Source of the DNA: Drosophila miranda
Lineage: Eukaryota; Arthropoda; Insecta; Diptera; Drosophilidae
DNA: 64,000 nt
Direction: 5' to 3'
Assembly: GCF_003369915.1 (NCBI RefSeq)
Contig: NW_022881625.1
Span: 372,001-436,000 of the forward strand
The translations under genes and the position numbers were made by a program. The notes under the pieces are model-generated. The model worked only from the letters and a program-made list of their open reading frames with translations, was not told the origin of the DNA and ran no database searches. The first letter of the stretch is position 1. Every line of letters begins with the position of its first letter. Below are positions 11,839 through 23,220 of the stretch, piece after piece.

Positions 11839-12420
11839 TTATTGTTTAATATCTTTTGCGTGATATTTACCAATAAAGCGACACTGGAAATCTTCCAGCT
11901 CGTAGTAGCTGTTCCCGAGTCTTTTCTTAATGCGGGCTTTCCGAAACGTAGGTGCCAGTTTCGCATTAAAGCCTTTCACAAAACTACTCTGGTCAAAATT
12001 TCGTCTATAAACTTCTTGACCCACTTGAAAGTTTGCTTCTCGGCTTCGAAGATTATAGATATTTTCGTTGCGAACATGCTGCTGTTTCATTGCTTCTGCA
12101 GCGGTCTTGCGAATTAGCTCGAAGGAATCGTCGCGATCGAAGACTACAGTTCGGTCCTCCAACATACTGAGGTTTCGTAGGAGTTGATAAGTGGAACCGC
12201 CAGTGATCATGTTTTGGCCAAAAGCAACACGATATGGGCTACTTTTGACGGCTGCATGCACGCTGGACCGTAACGCACACGTAATGAAGCTAATCTGCTC
12301 ATCCCAATTGGATTGATCGGGCTTAATGTAAGCTTTGATAGCAGCGAGTACCGAGCGATTTACCCGCTCTGAGGCATTGGCTTGTGGAGCGTAGGCGGCG
12401 GTGTACGAATGTCGAGGGCA
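11839..12420 (-). pseudogene. Integrase C-terminal fragment of element A
   Basis: Minus-strand frame encoding the end of a Ty3/gypsy integrase. The AYAPQANASERVNRS segment carries the catalytic Glu of the D,D-35-E triad, and a C-terminal domain follows with YNLRSREANFQVGQEVYRRNF. It aligns along its whole length with the integrase of element B (28540-29784). The zinc-binding domain and the first two catalytic Asp residues are missing because a deletion joins it directly to RT sequence near 12420. Confidence 0.8.
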
Positions 12421-13240
12421 TGACCGTGTACTGATACAACGGGCGCCCTGGGATTGTAAACGCCGTTTTTTCACGCGCGCTTGCTTCCAGCGGAATTTGC
12501 CAATAGGCATCCTTCAAATCGATGCTTGAGATGAACTCAGCTCGAGGAAGCCGACTGAGAATGCCATCGATCAATGGCATGGGATAAGCGTTCTTAACAG
12601 TGACTTCGTTAAGTTTCCGACTGTCGATGCATAATCGCACCTTTCCAGGTTTACGAACGAGGACCACGGGTGACGACCATGCGCTATCTGATTCTTCGAT
12701 AACTCCAAGGGCTAACATTCGGTCTACCTCTACGTACATCAGCCTTTCTACGGCTGGAGACACGGCATAATGTCGTTGTTTTATTGCCTTAGCGTTGCCC
12801 ACTTCAATTTCGTGCGACAGCCAGCCCGTTTTTCCCAGACCTTGCTTCGCAAAAGAGGGAAATAAGTTGACCGTCTCTGCTAACTGAGCTTGCTGCTGCT
12901 TCGACAAACACACATGTAACGTACTATCGAATGTTAAGCCTGACAACTCTGGACTGGATGATTTATGGGCTAGAAAAGCAGGTAACAAATTAAAATGAGA
13001 CCAAAAGTCTATGCCTAGATATAGGTCTTGCGCCAAGGATGGGACTACAAACAGTTTCAATACTTTCTTCTGGCCTTGAAAACCCACTTCGGTGGTGACC
13101 TTGCCAATTATTGGCTGGCTCTGCCCATCCGCCGTGCGTACTGCTGCTCTCACAGGCTTGATCGGGTTCGGATTCTGAACCAGGTCGGCCGCAAACTTCC
13201 CACCTATGCAACTTATGGATGCGCCGGTATCCCTCAGTCT
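12420..13240 (-). pseudogene. Protease and N-terminal RT fragment of element A
   Basis: The aspartic protease signature DTGAS is at 13217-13231, in a different frame from the end of gag. The linker and the first RT blocks follow: GVIEESDSAWSSPVVLVRK, VRLCIDSRKLNEVT and SIDLKDAYWQIPL (about 12510-12700). Coding breaks at about 12420, before the YxDD catalytic box. The rest of RT, RNase H and most of integrase are deleted. The element cannot make its own polymerase. Confidence 0.8.
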
Positions 13241-13252
13241 ACTGAGCGTCCT

Positions 13253-14227
13253 TCACAGTACGGTGACTTCCGCATAGGGTCGCCAGTCCTTGGACGTATT
13301 AACGACTGACGCCAATACGTTAGAGCGCTCGTTTTTGCCAGTTTGCCGATATTGGAGCAATCGCTTTCGAGATCGAGTCGGTAGTTGAATTCTCTCCCCA
13401 CTTGGGGTTAAAATACAAGTGTGTGACGGCATGTCTGGGAGTTTTTGTAAGTCCGGGAGTAATGGAACTGTCGAAACGTCCATTAATTGGTGTTCGTTGC
13501 TTTCGAACTGTTTGGTTTGCGTGCACCTGTCGATTGTGCACGGCTTGACGAGTTTTTTTGGATCGTTGCACCTAGAGCACGACGGCTTATACGTATCCCG
13601 TTTGCCACAGCCGTAACAAAAGACGGTGCGATCACCGACGCAGTCTTGATACCGATGCCCCTGACAACCACAGTTCCAACAGGAAAGGGTTACTGCAGCG
13701 ATATCTAGCGGTTCGGTTTCATCGACCTCATCGCCTTCCTGGTCTGTCTGCACCACAATTTCATGCACCTGTCGTCGTATAGGAATACGCTTCGGCTCAG
13801 CGCTGCCCATAGGCTTAGCCACTGCTTGCAAAAAACGTTCGCGAGTACGCACTATGTTGCGCAATTGTGCTACTGACAGAATGGGAATGTATAAAATTTC
13901 ATGTTGGATATCGGCCAAGAGATTCGACTTTAGCACTTCCAACAGCGACATTTCGGACATGGGGTTGACTAGTTTATCGGACAAGGTTACAATGGCTTCG
14001 TAAAATGTATCAAATAGTTCGTGCGGCTTCTGCTTTCGTTGCACTATTGCCGTACGAATTTCTAGGTCGGTACGCCCATCTCTAAATCGAGTTTTTAGGG
14101 CTGTACTTAACTGCGGCCAGGTCACGGAGGGTACGCTTTTATGGTAACGCCAAAACCACTCGCTAGCACTGGCTTCAAATAAATAAATGGCGTTTCTGGC
14201 CACTATGTCGAGATTACCCTCTAAGGT
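13253..14227 (-). pseudogene. gag of element A, middle and C-terminal part
   Basis: Ty3/gypsy Gag capsid-like sequence (about 13900-14220, with ASEWFWRYH and TRFRDGRTDLE) followed by zinc knuckle Cys motifs, CWNCGCQGHRYQDC then CYGCGKRDTYKPSCSRC. The same arrangement occurs in the gag of element B. The upstream part of the gene lies at 18598-19415 and was separated by the Jockey insertion. Residues encoded upstream of 14227 belong to the Jockey element, not to gag. The function in an intact element would be capsid formation and RNA packaging. Confidence 0.85.
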
Positions 14228-14575
14228 AGTCTCGATCATGCTCTCGTTGAATACGGACGCGTTCCAACATCGCTGTGAAAGACTTTGCAAAAGCAATAAA
14301 AACGGACAAGCCCACTACAGTGGCAACAACAAACAACTTACTTGTGCGAAAACGTTTAAGCGCGCGGTACTCGTGAAACTAAGTGCCGCTCGTGAATCTA
14401 AGCGCGCAGTACCAGTGGGACTAAGCGCCGCTCGGGTTCCTTAGCGCGCGGTACTCGTGTGGGCCCCGTCGCTCACGGGCCCCCAAAGCGGGCGCGACCT
14501 ACGGTCAGTGCACGCGCCTACAGACTAGACCTCAACTTCGTCTGGGTTAAACGCCCAAATCTACCTGACTTAAAA

Positions 14576-16102
14576 ATGGAACTACGTTCATCTAAGTCCC
14601 TTACTAAAGTCTCTCGTAGCATTAACAAACCGTCAACTGCTGATCCAATGAGTTCTGCTACTGCCTCAGCTCTTAAAGCCCAGCTCACTTCAGAACTGAC
14701 AATACTTAATTCTACGCAAAAGCAAGTTAACGACCAACGTGCTACGGATGGTCCCAATAACATTCCCCACTACCATGCCCCACAGCCAACTGACGACCCT
14801 CATGTTTCTTGGCAGGACAGAGGAGCTCTCCCTCCTCCAAAAAGGAAACTTCACTCAACTGAACGCAGTCTCCCAAGTAGTCGAAACCCTTCTTTCGCAA
14901 ACTACTATGCGCCACTCGCGGACACTGACGACCCAACTGCCGACGGTACCGAAGATATGGACCTCAGCCCTCACAAGGAGTGTAATGAATCCCCTATAAC
15001 CAAACGCAACCCTCTGCCTCCTCCAATCATCATACCCGGGGTAAACGACATCGCAATGTTCTGGTCAATGCTGGATACGTTGGCAAGCCCCGAAAATTAC
15101 CGTATAAAAACAAGCACTGGAGGACAAATTAGACTCCTATGCAACGACTCAACCACTTACCGCAAAATCGCCTCCGCGTTGATGGCTAAAGGCGTTCTCT
15201 GTCATAGCTACCAGTTGAAAGAACGGTCATATAGAGTAGTAATCAAAAATCTTCACCACTCCACCCCAACTGATTATATTAAGCAAGATCTCATGGCCAA
15301 GGGGCATCTAGCCCGATTCATCCACAATCCTCTTAACAGAGACACCAAGAAGCAGCTCAGCTTATTTTTCGTGAGCTTAGAGCCAAATGAAAATAATAAA
15401 GAGATTTTCAAAGTATCAGACTTCTGCAGACAAAAGATAACTGTTGAGCAGCCACAACGCAAACAGGAGATATCACAGTGTCACCGTTGTCAAGAATACG
15501 AACACACCAAAAGATATTGCAACAAAAAATTTGTTTGTGTTAAATGCGGGGGTCCGCATGCCACCATAGAATGCTCAAAGCCACAAGACGTCGAGCCCAA
15601 GTGTGCCAACTGTCTTGGCTCCCACACTGCCAATTATAGAGGTTGTAGGGTCTACCAACAGCTTCTATTGAAATTGTACCCACAACCACCACAGGTAAAT
15701 TGGGAAAACACTCATCAGGCGCAACCTAGGGGAAAGAATTCCGGGCGCACCCAGAAAAACTCTCGCTCGCTCTCGAGAAGCAGCAGACAGAGGGACATGC
15801 CACGCAACGATATGTCCATTTCCCAGCCAAAAAGTCAGGAAAAACATATATCCTATGCTGAAGTCGCTAGAGGAGCCCAGCACCGATCAAGGAGTATAGC
15901 AAGAGAACCAGGAAACCGGAACCCATCCCGTACTCGTACCCAACCAGAATCACCTCACAACACGCCTCTTGAGAACAAGCTAATGAATCTTGCAGATAAG
16001 CTAGACCAATTCATGCTAATGCAAAACAGGCTTATGAAAATGCAAGAGCAGATCCTCAACATTCTCTCAGCCACTAGCCTCTCAAAATGCCTTACCGTAT
16101 AG
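14576..16102 (+). CDS. Jockey-clade ORF1 (Gag-like RNA-binding protein)
   Basis: Continuous frame of about 508 codons. ATG 14576 (MELRSSKSL) is the first ATG; the frame is also open upstream without one. A PRE_C2HC domain (YRVVIKNLHHST... to FFVSLEP, about 15228-15390) is followed by three CCHC knuckles: CHRCQEYEHTKRYC, CVKCGGPHATIEC and CANCLGSHTANYRGC (about 15478-15650). A Ser/Arg-rich stretch and a C-terminal heptad-like segment (LMNLADKLDQFMLMQNRL) follow. Jockey ORF1 proteins bind their own RNA to form the RNP. The stop overlaps the ORF2 start by 16 bp. No interruption is seen. It shares its domain order with the GAG element but is clearly a different family. Confidence 0.85.
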   Translation: MELRSSKSLTKVSRSINKPSTADPMSSATASALKAQLTSELTILNSTQKQVNDQRATDGPNNIPHYHAPQPTDDPHVSWQDRGALPPPKRKLHSTERSLPSSRNPSFANYYAPLADTDDPTADGTEDMDLSPHKECNESPITKRNPLPPPIIIPGVNDIAMFWSMLDTLASPENYRIKTSTGGQIRLLCNDSTTYRKIASALMAKGVLCHSYQLKERSYRVVIKNLHHSTPTDYIKQDLMAKGHLARFIHNPLNRDTKKQLSLFFVSLEPNENNKEIFKVSDFCRQKITVEQPQRKQEISQCHRCQEYEHTKRYCNKKFVCVKCGGPHATIECSKPQDVEPKCANCLGSHTANYRGCRVYQQLLLKLYPQPPQVNWENTHQAQPRGKNSGRTQKNSRSLSRSSRQRDMPRNDMSISQPKSQEKHISYAEVARGAQHRSRSIAREPGNRNPSRTRTQPESPHNTPLENKLMNLADKLDQFMLMQNRLMKMQEQILNILSATSLSKCLTV

Positions 16103-18439
16103 GTATTTGGAATGCGTCGGGCATAGCCAACAAAAGCCTAGAACTCAAAAACTTCATTGCATCGAATCAAATCGACATAATGCTTCTCTCGGAAACGCAC
16201 TTCTGCAGCAGAACAACATTCAAACTAATAGGATACGAACTCTACACTGCAAATCATCCCTCCGATAGTTTCAGAGGAGGATCTGCTATCCTCATCCGCA
16301 GCAGCCTCAAGCACTTCCCAACCAACCCAATTACAGATGGCCAAATTCAAGCCGCTAACATGGTGCTAAGCACCTCTCTAGGAGAAACAACTATCTCGGC
16401 TATCTACTGTCCTCCTGCTACCTTATGGACAAGTTCTCAGTTCCGCTCTTTATTATCTAGTTTTGGGCCAAAATACATACATCCGACTTAACGGGAGATT
16501 CGAGTCTCCAGAAGACATTGACGCGGCTGTACGCTCGCTTAATAGCCTCATCCAGGAAGCAGCTCTCTCCGCAGAACCACCCACGTCCGAGGAGCGCTCG
16601 ACCCGACCTGCTGCATCACCTGACCCTCACATCGAAAACCTTGTGCGTATCAAGAGAAGACTAAGGAAAGCTTTCATAAGAACTCACGACCCAGACACTA
16701 AAGCTCAGATGCACAGAGCGGGCAGAAACTTAAAAAAGGCCCTCGCTGAGAAAAGCAGCAAACACTTCGACGAAATGCTAAAAAGAGCCGATACAACCGA
16801 AAGTAGCCAGGTCAATCTCTGGAAACTCACCCGTGGCATCAAGAGGCAGCCACTGTGCAGCTTTCCATTAAGAAACGACAACGGTACCTGGGTGAAGTCT
16901 GACTTGGAAAAAGCAGAAGCGTTCGCTAGAAATTTAGAGCCCAGATTCACTCCAGCCGATGTAGCACCTCAAGATCACACGCGAGCACTCTCCTGGTACT
17001 TAGAAGCGCCCCTACAGATGTCGATACCAACCAAGCCAGTTTCACCTTCTGAAGTCCAAGCGGAAATAAAAGCTCTTGTGAACAACAAAACTCCTGGGCA
17101 CGATTTAATAGATGCCCGCATCGCAAAACTGCTTCCACGCAAGGGAGTTATGTTTCTAGTTGCACTCTACAACGCCATCCTTCGCATCGGCCACTTCCCC
17201 ACCCAATGGAAGTGTGCAATGATTGTGATGATACTAAAGCCAGGTAAACCAACGTCAGCCCTAGAGTCATACAGACCAATAATCCTACTGCCAGTTTTCT
17301 CCAAGATATTCGAAAGAATATTCTTGAGCAGAATGGTGGCAGAAAGCTGCGTCAAGGAAGCTATTCCACAGCACCAATTCGGTTTCAGAAGACAGCACGG
17401 GACTCCGGAACAAGTACACAGAGTGGCTCAACACATCCTCAACGCTTATGAAACTAAGCAATACTGCTCAGGGGTATTTCTCGACGTGAAACAAGCTTTC
17501 GACAAAGTCTGGCACAAGGGACTTTTATATAAATTAAAGATTCTACTACCCGCCCCCCAGTATTCAGTCATAAAGTCATTTTTGGGAGAAAGAACGTTTA
17601 TTGTCACAATCAAGGACGCTATTTCAGACATAAAAATTATCAGAGCTGGAGTTCCACAAGGCAGCGTCCTTGGGCCAATCCTGTACACATTGTTCACAAG
17701 CCACATGCCGCTACCGCACGTCAACCCAAGCAACTTCCTGGTCGCCACTTACGCTGACGATACTGCTATTCTTTCGTCATCCACCTGCTACAGAGCCGTT
17801 GCTGAACAACTTCAAATCTACCTCGAATCCGTGGAAAAATGGGCAAAAAAATGGAACATCACAATTAACGAAACAAAGTCAGTTAACGTAAATTTTACTC
17901 TAAGAAGCAAGCACCCACCAGACCTAACCTTCAACGGAAATATAATTCCGCGCAAGAGCAGTCACTGCTACCTCGGTGTCCACTTCGATAAAAGCCTAAC
18001 TTGGGGACCGCATATCAGAGCTACAGTCATCAAATGTCAAAACAAACTCAAAAAGTTGCACTGGCTCATGAACTCAAAAAGTAAGCTTCCCCTACGCAAT
18101 AAAGTCATATTGTACAAGGCAACTATAATCCCTATATGGACATATGCCATTCAAGTCTGGGGATGTGCAGCGAAGACGCATCTGAATAAAATCAGAGTCA
18201 TGCAAGCGAAGGCTCTAAGGGCGATGACAGGTGCCCCGTGGTTTGTTCGGACCACAATGCTGGAAAGAGATCTCCTCATCCCAAAAATTGGAGATCAAAT
18301 AAACGATCATAGCAGTCGATACAACGATAGGCTCATTAACCATCCAAATGAAACAGCTAGAGGATTACTGCACCCCCAAATCCCACGCAGACTCAAACGT
18401 CTCCACCCATCGAACATAAAAAATAGAAAAATTTGCTGA
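16087..18439 (+). pseudogene. Jockey-clade ORF2 with endonuclease deletion (RT part intact)
   Basis: ATG 16087 opens an AP-endonuclease domain (IWNASGIANK, LLSETHF) that reads only to about 16470. A deletion there removes the catalytic second half (GDxN and SDH motifs absent), and the frame shifts to one running on to 18439. That second frame of over 600 codons carries a full RT: KPGKPTSALESYRPI, FGFRRQHGTPEQ, LDVKQAFDKVWHKG, GVPQGSVLGP and TYADDTAIL (about 17750-17774). The C-terminal end is typical of Jockey (RRLKRLHPSN). The RT looks catalytically complete, but an element of this form cannot nick its own target. Confidence 0.85.
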
Positions 18440-18597
18440 ATAACACATCATTAAAATGTATATATAAACCTAATCATTAAACTCTTATAATATGTAGTAA
18501 GCCAATGTAAATATCACTAATATTAGATCAAAGTTTAAGTAAAGCTGATTTCTTATAAAATAAAAAAAAAAAAATTAAAAAAAAAACCCTCTAAGGT

Positions 18598-19415
18598 CTG
18601 TTTGGTTTTGGATGTCTGTTTGGATATATGAAATCTTCCACCGACATGGACGAATTTCCGGAAAACCGCACCTTCCATCCTGCGATTATTTGTCCAATCC
18701 TATCGGGTCGTAGTCCCGCTATCTGTTGGGATCCCAATGGGGTTACCGAGACAGCCGAATCATTAGCCTGATTTATCGGGGCACCTACGGACTCTCGAGT
18801 TGGTATGTGGAACAACTGTTCGAAGGTTTGGTTTTCTCCACTAGGCTGTGAAGATCCAGCAGCTTGGTCATTCGGCGGCTGTACCGTTGGACTTGCCAAA
18901 TGTTGGAATCCTATTTCCATAGTCTGAGTCATATGAGTCATGGCTTGAGACAACAACCCGATTTGACCCATAGCGTCCGTCAACGCCTGTGCCATTTAAG
19001 CCAAGCCTGGGCTTGCTTCATTCGCTGGCTCGCTACTCGGAACTGGCATGATTGAAACACCGACTTCAGTTGGACCAACAGAAGGTAAATTTTCAGTATT
19101 CGCAGCTGGAGCTGCTGTCACACGCTGTGATCTGGTTCTTATTAGAAGCTGAGAAGACTCTACATTCGAGGCGGATGCCTGCGCTACGGCTAACTCCTCC
19201 GCTAAGCTAGGAGCGGATGATTGTAAGGGCTTGTTGCACGCCGGGCACACGGTCTTTGCACCTCTTCTCGTATTAAAACAAACTAAATGAAATACGTGGT
19301 TACAACTTGTTCTTAAAAGCTGTGTCCGATATTCTACCTGTCTTACGCAAATACAGCAGATAATATCGGAATGGTCGTTTGGATCAATCTCGTCAAAACT
19401 CCCATTTAATGACAT
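18598..19415 (-). pseudogene. gag of element A, N-terminal part with RING-H2 finger
   Basis: ATG 19415 (minus) opens a protein whose first ~70 residues contain a RING-H2 pattern, CCIC...CNHVFHLVC...CPAC (C-x2-C, then C-x-H-x2-H-x2-C, then C-x2-C). A low-complexity linker follows. A single in-frame TAA at 18996-18998 interrupts it. The same frame reopens with ATG 18995 and continues into VEDFIY, where the capsid part starts in element B. A 1-bp frame change lies next to the Jockey insertion. The gag of element B has the same RING-H2 plus capsid plus knuckle order, so this is a family trait. Confidence 0.75.
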
Positions 19416-20270
19416 CCTATCCTAATTTGACTAATATATGATTTTCTGTTCTACTCTTGATTATTAACTTTTAACGATCGATATATCTACTCTGTATCCA
19501 CAAAATTCGGAAACCACGCACCCTTCGTCTAATAGGAATGTGTCCCCCACTGACTCTGGTGATATTATTAACGATCGACAATCCGATGCCCCTCTACTTA
19601 TACTGTAGGTCGCAAAAACACAAAAAAGTTCTGGATCGCGGACCACCAAATTGTCCAGAACCACAGTACAGCAGAGCCATTCCACCTACGTCTGTCAAAC
19701 ACAAAAAAAACGGAACAACAATAGAAAAACTGAAGAAGAAGACATAGTTTATGCTGACCCAGGAAATATACCATCTCCGATTCTATTGCCTTCGTTCGCG
19801 GGCAGGCCGTAGCTCTAAGCCACTGACTAACCTGATCCAGGCCAAAACGGCAGACAATGATCAGCAACGGTATGGACAAGTTCCTCCCCCAAACATCACG
19901 CTCCCACCTTTGTGGGTAGGCAGTAGAGATAATCCACTTTGAAACCTAATCCGACAGAAAAATTGGAACGCGCTATTTAGCAGAGTGGCCTATCCGGCCA
20001 GATACTACAGGTTCGTTGCTATGCCTAGTAAGTTGATTAACCTCGAGCGCGGGGCTTTAAGTCCTGTTTGCAACTGCTACGCAATCCAGCTACTCGAAGT
20101 CAATCCCCCAGACAATGCACGACCATGCATATCTCTTGGGAATTAATGGATAAAGGAATAAGTCTTATGACACTGCCTTGAGATGCAGCTCGCATTGGTG
20201 TTGATGACTTTATACAAATTTTCTTGGTCGGGGCATGCCGAAGAAGGGCCCCACGTTGGGCGCCAAAATT
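19416..20270 (-). other. 5' untranslated region of element A
   Basis: About 850 bp between the 5' LTR and the gag start. I see no convincing gene in it. The primer-binding site is at its outer end. Confidence 0.6.
20248..20265 (-). other. Primer-binding site of element A (tRNA-Lys)
   Basis: On the minus strand TGGCGCCCAACGTGGGGC begins 5 nt after the 5' LTR. It is the complement of the 3' end of tRNA-Lys(CUU), including the CCA, over all 18 nt, from my knowledge of that tRNA. It confirms the minus orientation of the element. Confidence 0.8.
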
Positions 20271-22589
20271 TGTATATGTGTATAGTTCTTAAAAAACGTT
20301 CTTAAAACCCTGCCATAAAATCGGGACAGACTTTTCGAAGGGGAGTAGGAAGTACGCGCTGGCTTCGGCTTTTGTCTCTGGTCGGCGGGGTGTGGGCATG
20401 GAGGATATTTTACTACCCATTTAGAGCTCTGGCAAATGGTCGAGATAAGAATTTATATAAAAAATTAAGTCGCGTACGAGTAGGGAAAGGATACTAGGAA
20501 ACGGGATACCGGGTGTCAAAGGGACAGATCAGCATGGATACGTAAACGAAGAAGATCACCGGTCAGATCTTTGTCGGCTGCGGTATCGCCCATTGGCGAG
20601 AACGCCCACCCTACCATGATCCTTCAGGGCCACCTATTAACAATCAGGATCCCTCCAACAAAGACTGCGGTGGGTCACATCTCCGTCAGACGAGGTTGCA
20701 TGGTTCCGATATAAGATATTTAGCCTTGGTTCATTTCCAAACTAACTTTATTTAAGCAATCCATAGTTCTTCATTTAAATTCCTATAAAACCTAACGCTA
20801 ATAGAATTTAGTCTCTAATATAATCCTGCTATTTGATATTGTCTTACATTTATAGGGTATTACTATACAGCATATACTGGGGAAAGAATATCATAGGGGC
20901 GAGGTAGGGTATAATGATCTTAAATCTATAAAAATGATTAGTAGTAGGTATATATAAATGCACGAGCTAGGTTATGTGTTCATCATAGGAACAAGAAAAC
21001 TTCAAACTTCATTACGTAAACTTGGTCAGTGCCAAAACCAGACAAAAATAGGGTATATGGAAACTCGCTTAAAGGCATGAGTAATATGTGTATAAAACCG
21101 TGATCATGTTTGAAGACCAACGAATAGTCACCGCACATTCATTCTTTTCAGATGGCTTACTTGGTTCAGGATAATCACTTACGATACGATTAATAGCTTC
21201 GACTCCCACGCAGAAAGATCTTTCGTTGTGTGTTGGATGAGATGATTTGATGGGTGGAGGAGTATGATGATGTGTGTGATTGTGATGAGTATCTGCATAG
21301 ATGATGAGATGAATGCGTGGCAACCAAAATCAAAAAACTGTAAAAATAATCGGTACTAATACACTACTCATTTGTTCAAGTTCGATTTAGCCCATGGATA
21401 GGAATTCCCGTTTTGTTTATACCGGATTTAATTGGCTGTTGCAAATTTTTTCCGTATCAAAAGAACGTAGTTAAACAGAAAGCGGATAAAAAAAACAGGG
21501 TTTCGCATATCGGGTCTAATGTCGAAAGAAAGATAGAAAATATAACTAAATCCGAGGCGGGGTCGATGCTTCCCGGCTGGAGACCGAGTTCCTACTCGAG
21601 GTCTGAAGGTGGCACACGATTGTACCGGGCGCCGGAAAATTCTGCTGCTTCCGATGCCAAGGGTCAATGACCGCGGTCCATCTGCGGCGTGAGGTTAGGT
21701 ACACCCGCACACTTGATGGCTCGTGGGGCGACTGGTGTATTTGAAGAGTCTGTCAGATCATCCCCATGGGTCGAACGGGTCCCGGCGACGCTTGCAGAGC
21801 CCACCGATCGGGTTTACTAGAGGAGCAAGTCCATGCCCTCGGCTACCGCCTCATCCGAATGTCAAACGGTGGGGGTTTAACCGGTGGTACGGGCACGTGG
21901 CCAATAGAGGTCTCCGGGAATAACCAATCCGTAACTTCTAGACCAGCGTTTCAATACGTAGATACTAGGGGTGCTAATCCTACGCGGAAAGAACAGAACA
22001 TTTTTCAACGGGTCGCTGTAGCTGGGTTGATAATTACCTCAACAGAATTGCACCACTGTTTTGAAAAATTTTAGTACACTGTGGGCGCTCGTTTTCCAAA
22101 TGGTCGAACGGCTGCCCCAGTACTGGCAATATATAACTGGCGCGTCGACTCAAATTAAATGATCACTTTGAGCCGCACTTGGCACTTGCACTAGGCTTTG
22201 ACTTTGGCTTGACCTTGGTTTAGCGAACTGGGTCAGATCTACAAGACTTCTTTTTCCACTGCCGGTCACTCTGACGGTCACGAGGAGAAAAAGAAAGAGG
22301 CTGGGACGGCTAAGTACAGCAACCCACGTTTTTTTCCACACTTTCTATGGTCTTCTTCTGTTATACAGAATCCAGACACAGCAATATTTCATAAAATATA
22401 GTGCATGGCAGAAAAATTGCATATCAAAGCGTTGCCGCTTGGTCGCAAAACAGCTGTTGATAAGCTTTATCAAAGCTCAAAAGATCTTCATATCGAATTT
22501 TTTTTTCGGCCTAGTTTTATGCTGTAATTTTGGGAGTTAGCCGTGGGTAATTACAATACAAGAAGGCACGACAAGCGTCGAATATTACA
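20271..22589 (-). repeat. LTR-A, 5' LTR of Ty3/gypsy element A
   Basis: A 2319-bp LTR, TGTATATGTG...TATTACA on the plus strand, with the target duplication CAAT at 22590-22593. It matches 9482-11765 from about 20341 onward. The outer 70 bp (20271-20340), which is the U5 end in the element's sense, is unlike the partner. Other differences are point changes and an insertion near 20937. Confidence 0.9.
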
Positions 22590-23220
22590 CAATACAGTTA
22601 AAAAAACAGACGCCTGCTGCCTCTGGCCCACGCACTGTGCGACGACGTCCAGAGCAGCCATTGAGCCGTTCCCAGGCACCACAACAGCATCAGCTACAGC
22701 AGCTGCAACAGCAGCCGCAGCGCGAACAACAACAGCGACAGCAGCAGCAGCAGCAGTTTGCCAACAACCGCTCCCGGCAGAAGATGCAGCCGAAACGCCA
22801 ATCTTTCGTGGGATCCTGCAGCCAGGCACTGTTGGAGAATACGCAGAGGATGACGCGATTGGAAAAGAGGCTGATCACTTCCAGATGTCACTACTCACCT
22901 CGCTCATCCAATCCCAGGCAGTGACGGCAACTCCAGCAGTTCCAGAAACATCGGAAAATCCACCAACAATGCCAGCAGCAACAGTGGTTGCCCCAGCTCC
23001 AGCAGCCAGGCGGTCAAAGAAACCACCACGATCAGAGCCACCACAAAAAACGTTAGGGCCAACGCCAGCCGCCATTCCAGAGACGGATCCTGAAATGGAT
23101 GAAGAAAATGATGACGATGAGATGTGGACAGATGACGACTCCATGGATGACATTAAGGCCTACGCCCGCAACATGAGGTACCATCTTGACAACCAGATAT
23201 CCTGGAATGCTGTGTACTAA
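22590..23220 (+). pseudogene. gag of GAG element copy 2, C-terminal part
   Basis: Gln-rich region, then CSQALLENTQRMTRLEKRL (a likely coiled coil), a Pro/Ala linker and an Asp/Glu-rich tail (ETDPEMDEENDDDEMW) ending ISWNAVY at 23220. The frame is disturbed around 22880 by a small change in the coiled-coil segment. It matches copy 1 from about 5117 to the stop. Confidence 0.8.

Larger units (their letters stand above)
14228..18585 (+). mobile_element. Jockey-clade non-LTR retrotransposon inserted in gag of element A
   Basis: A 4358-bp element with two ORFs and a 3' A-rich tail (about 18560-18585). It is flanked by a 12-bp duplication ACCCTCTAAGGT (14216-14227 and 18586-18597), which fixes both ends. 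The 5' end AGTCTCGATC appears complete. The leader holds short direct repeats of the GCGCGCGGTACTCGTG type (about 14355-14465), possibly an internal promoter region. It carries an endonuclease deletion, so it is probably inactive. Confidence 0.9.
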
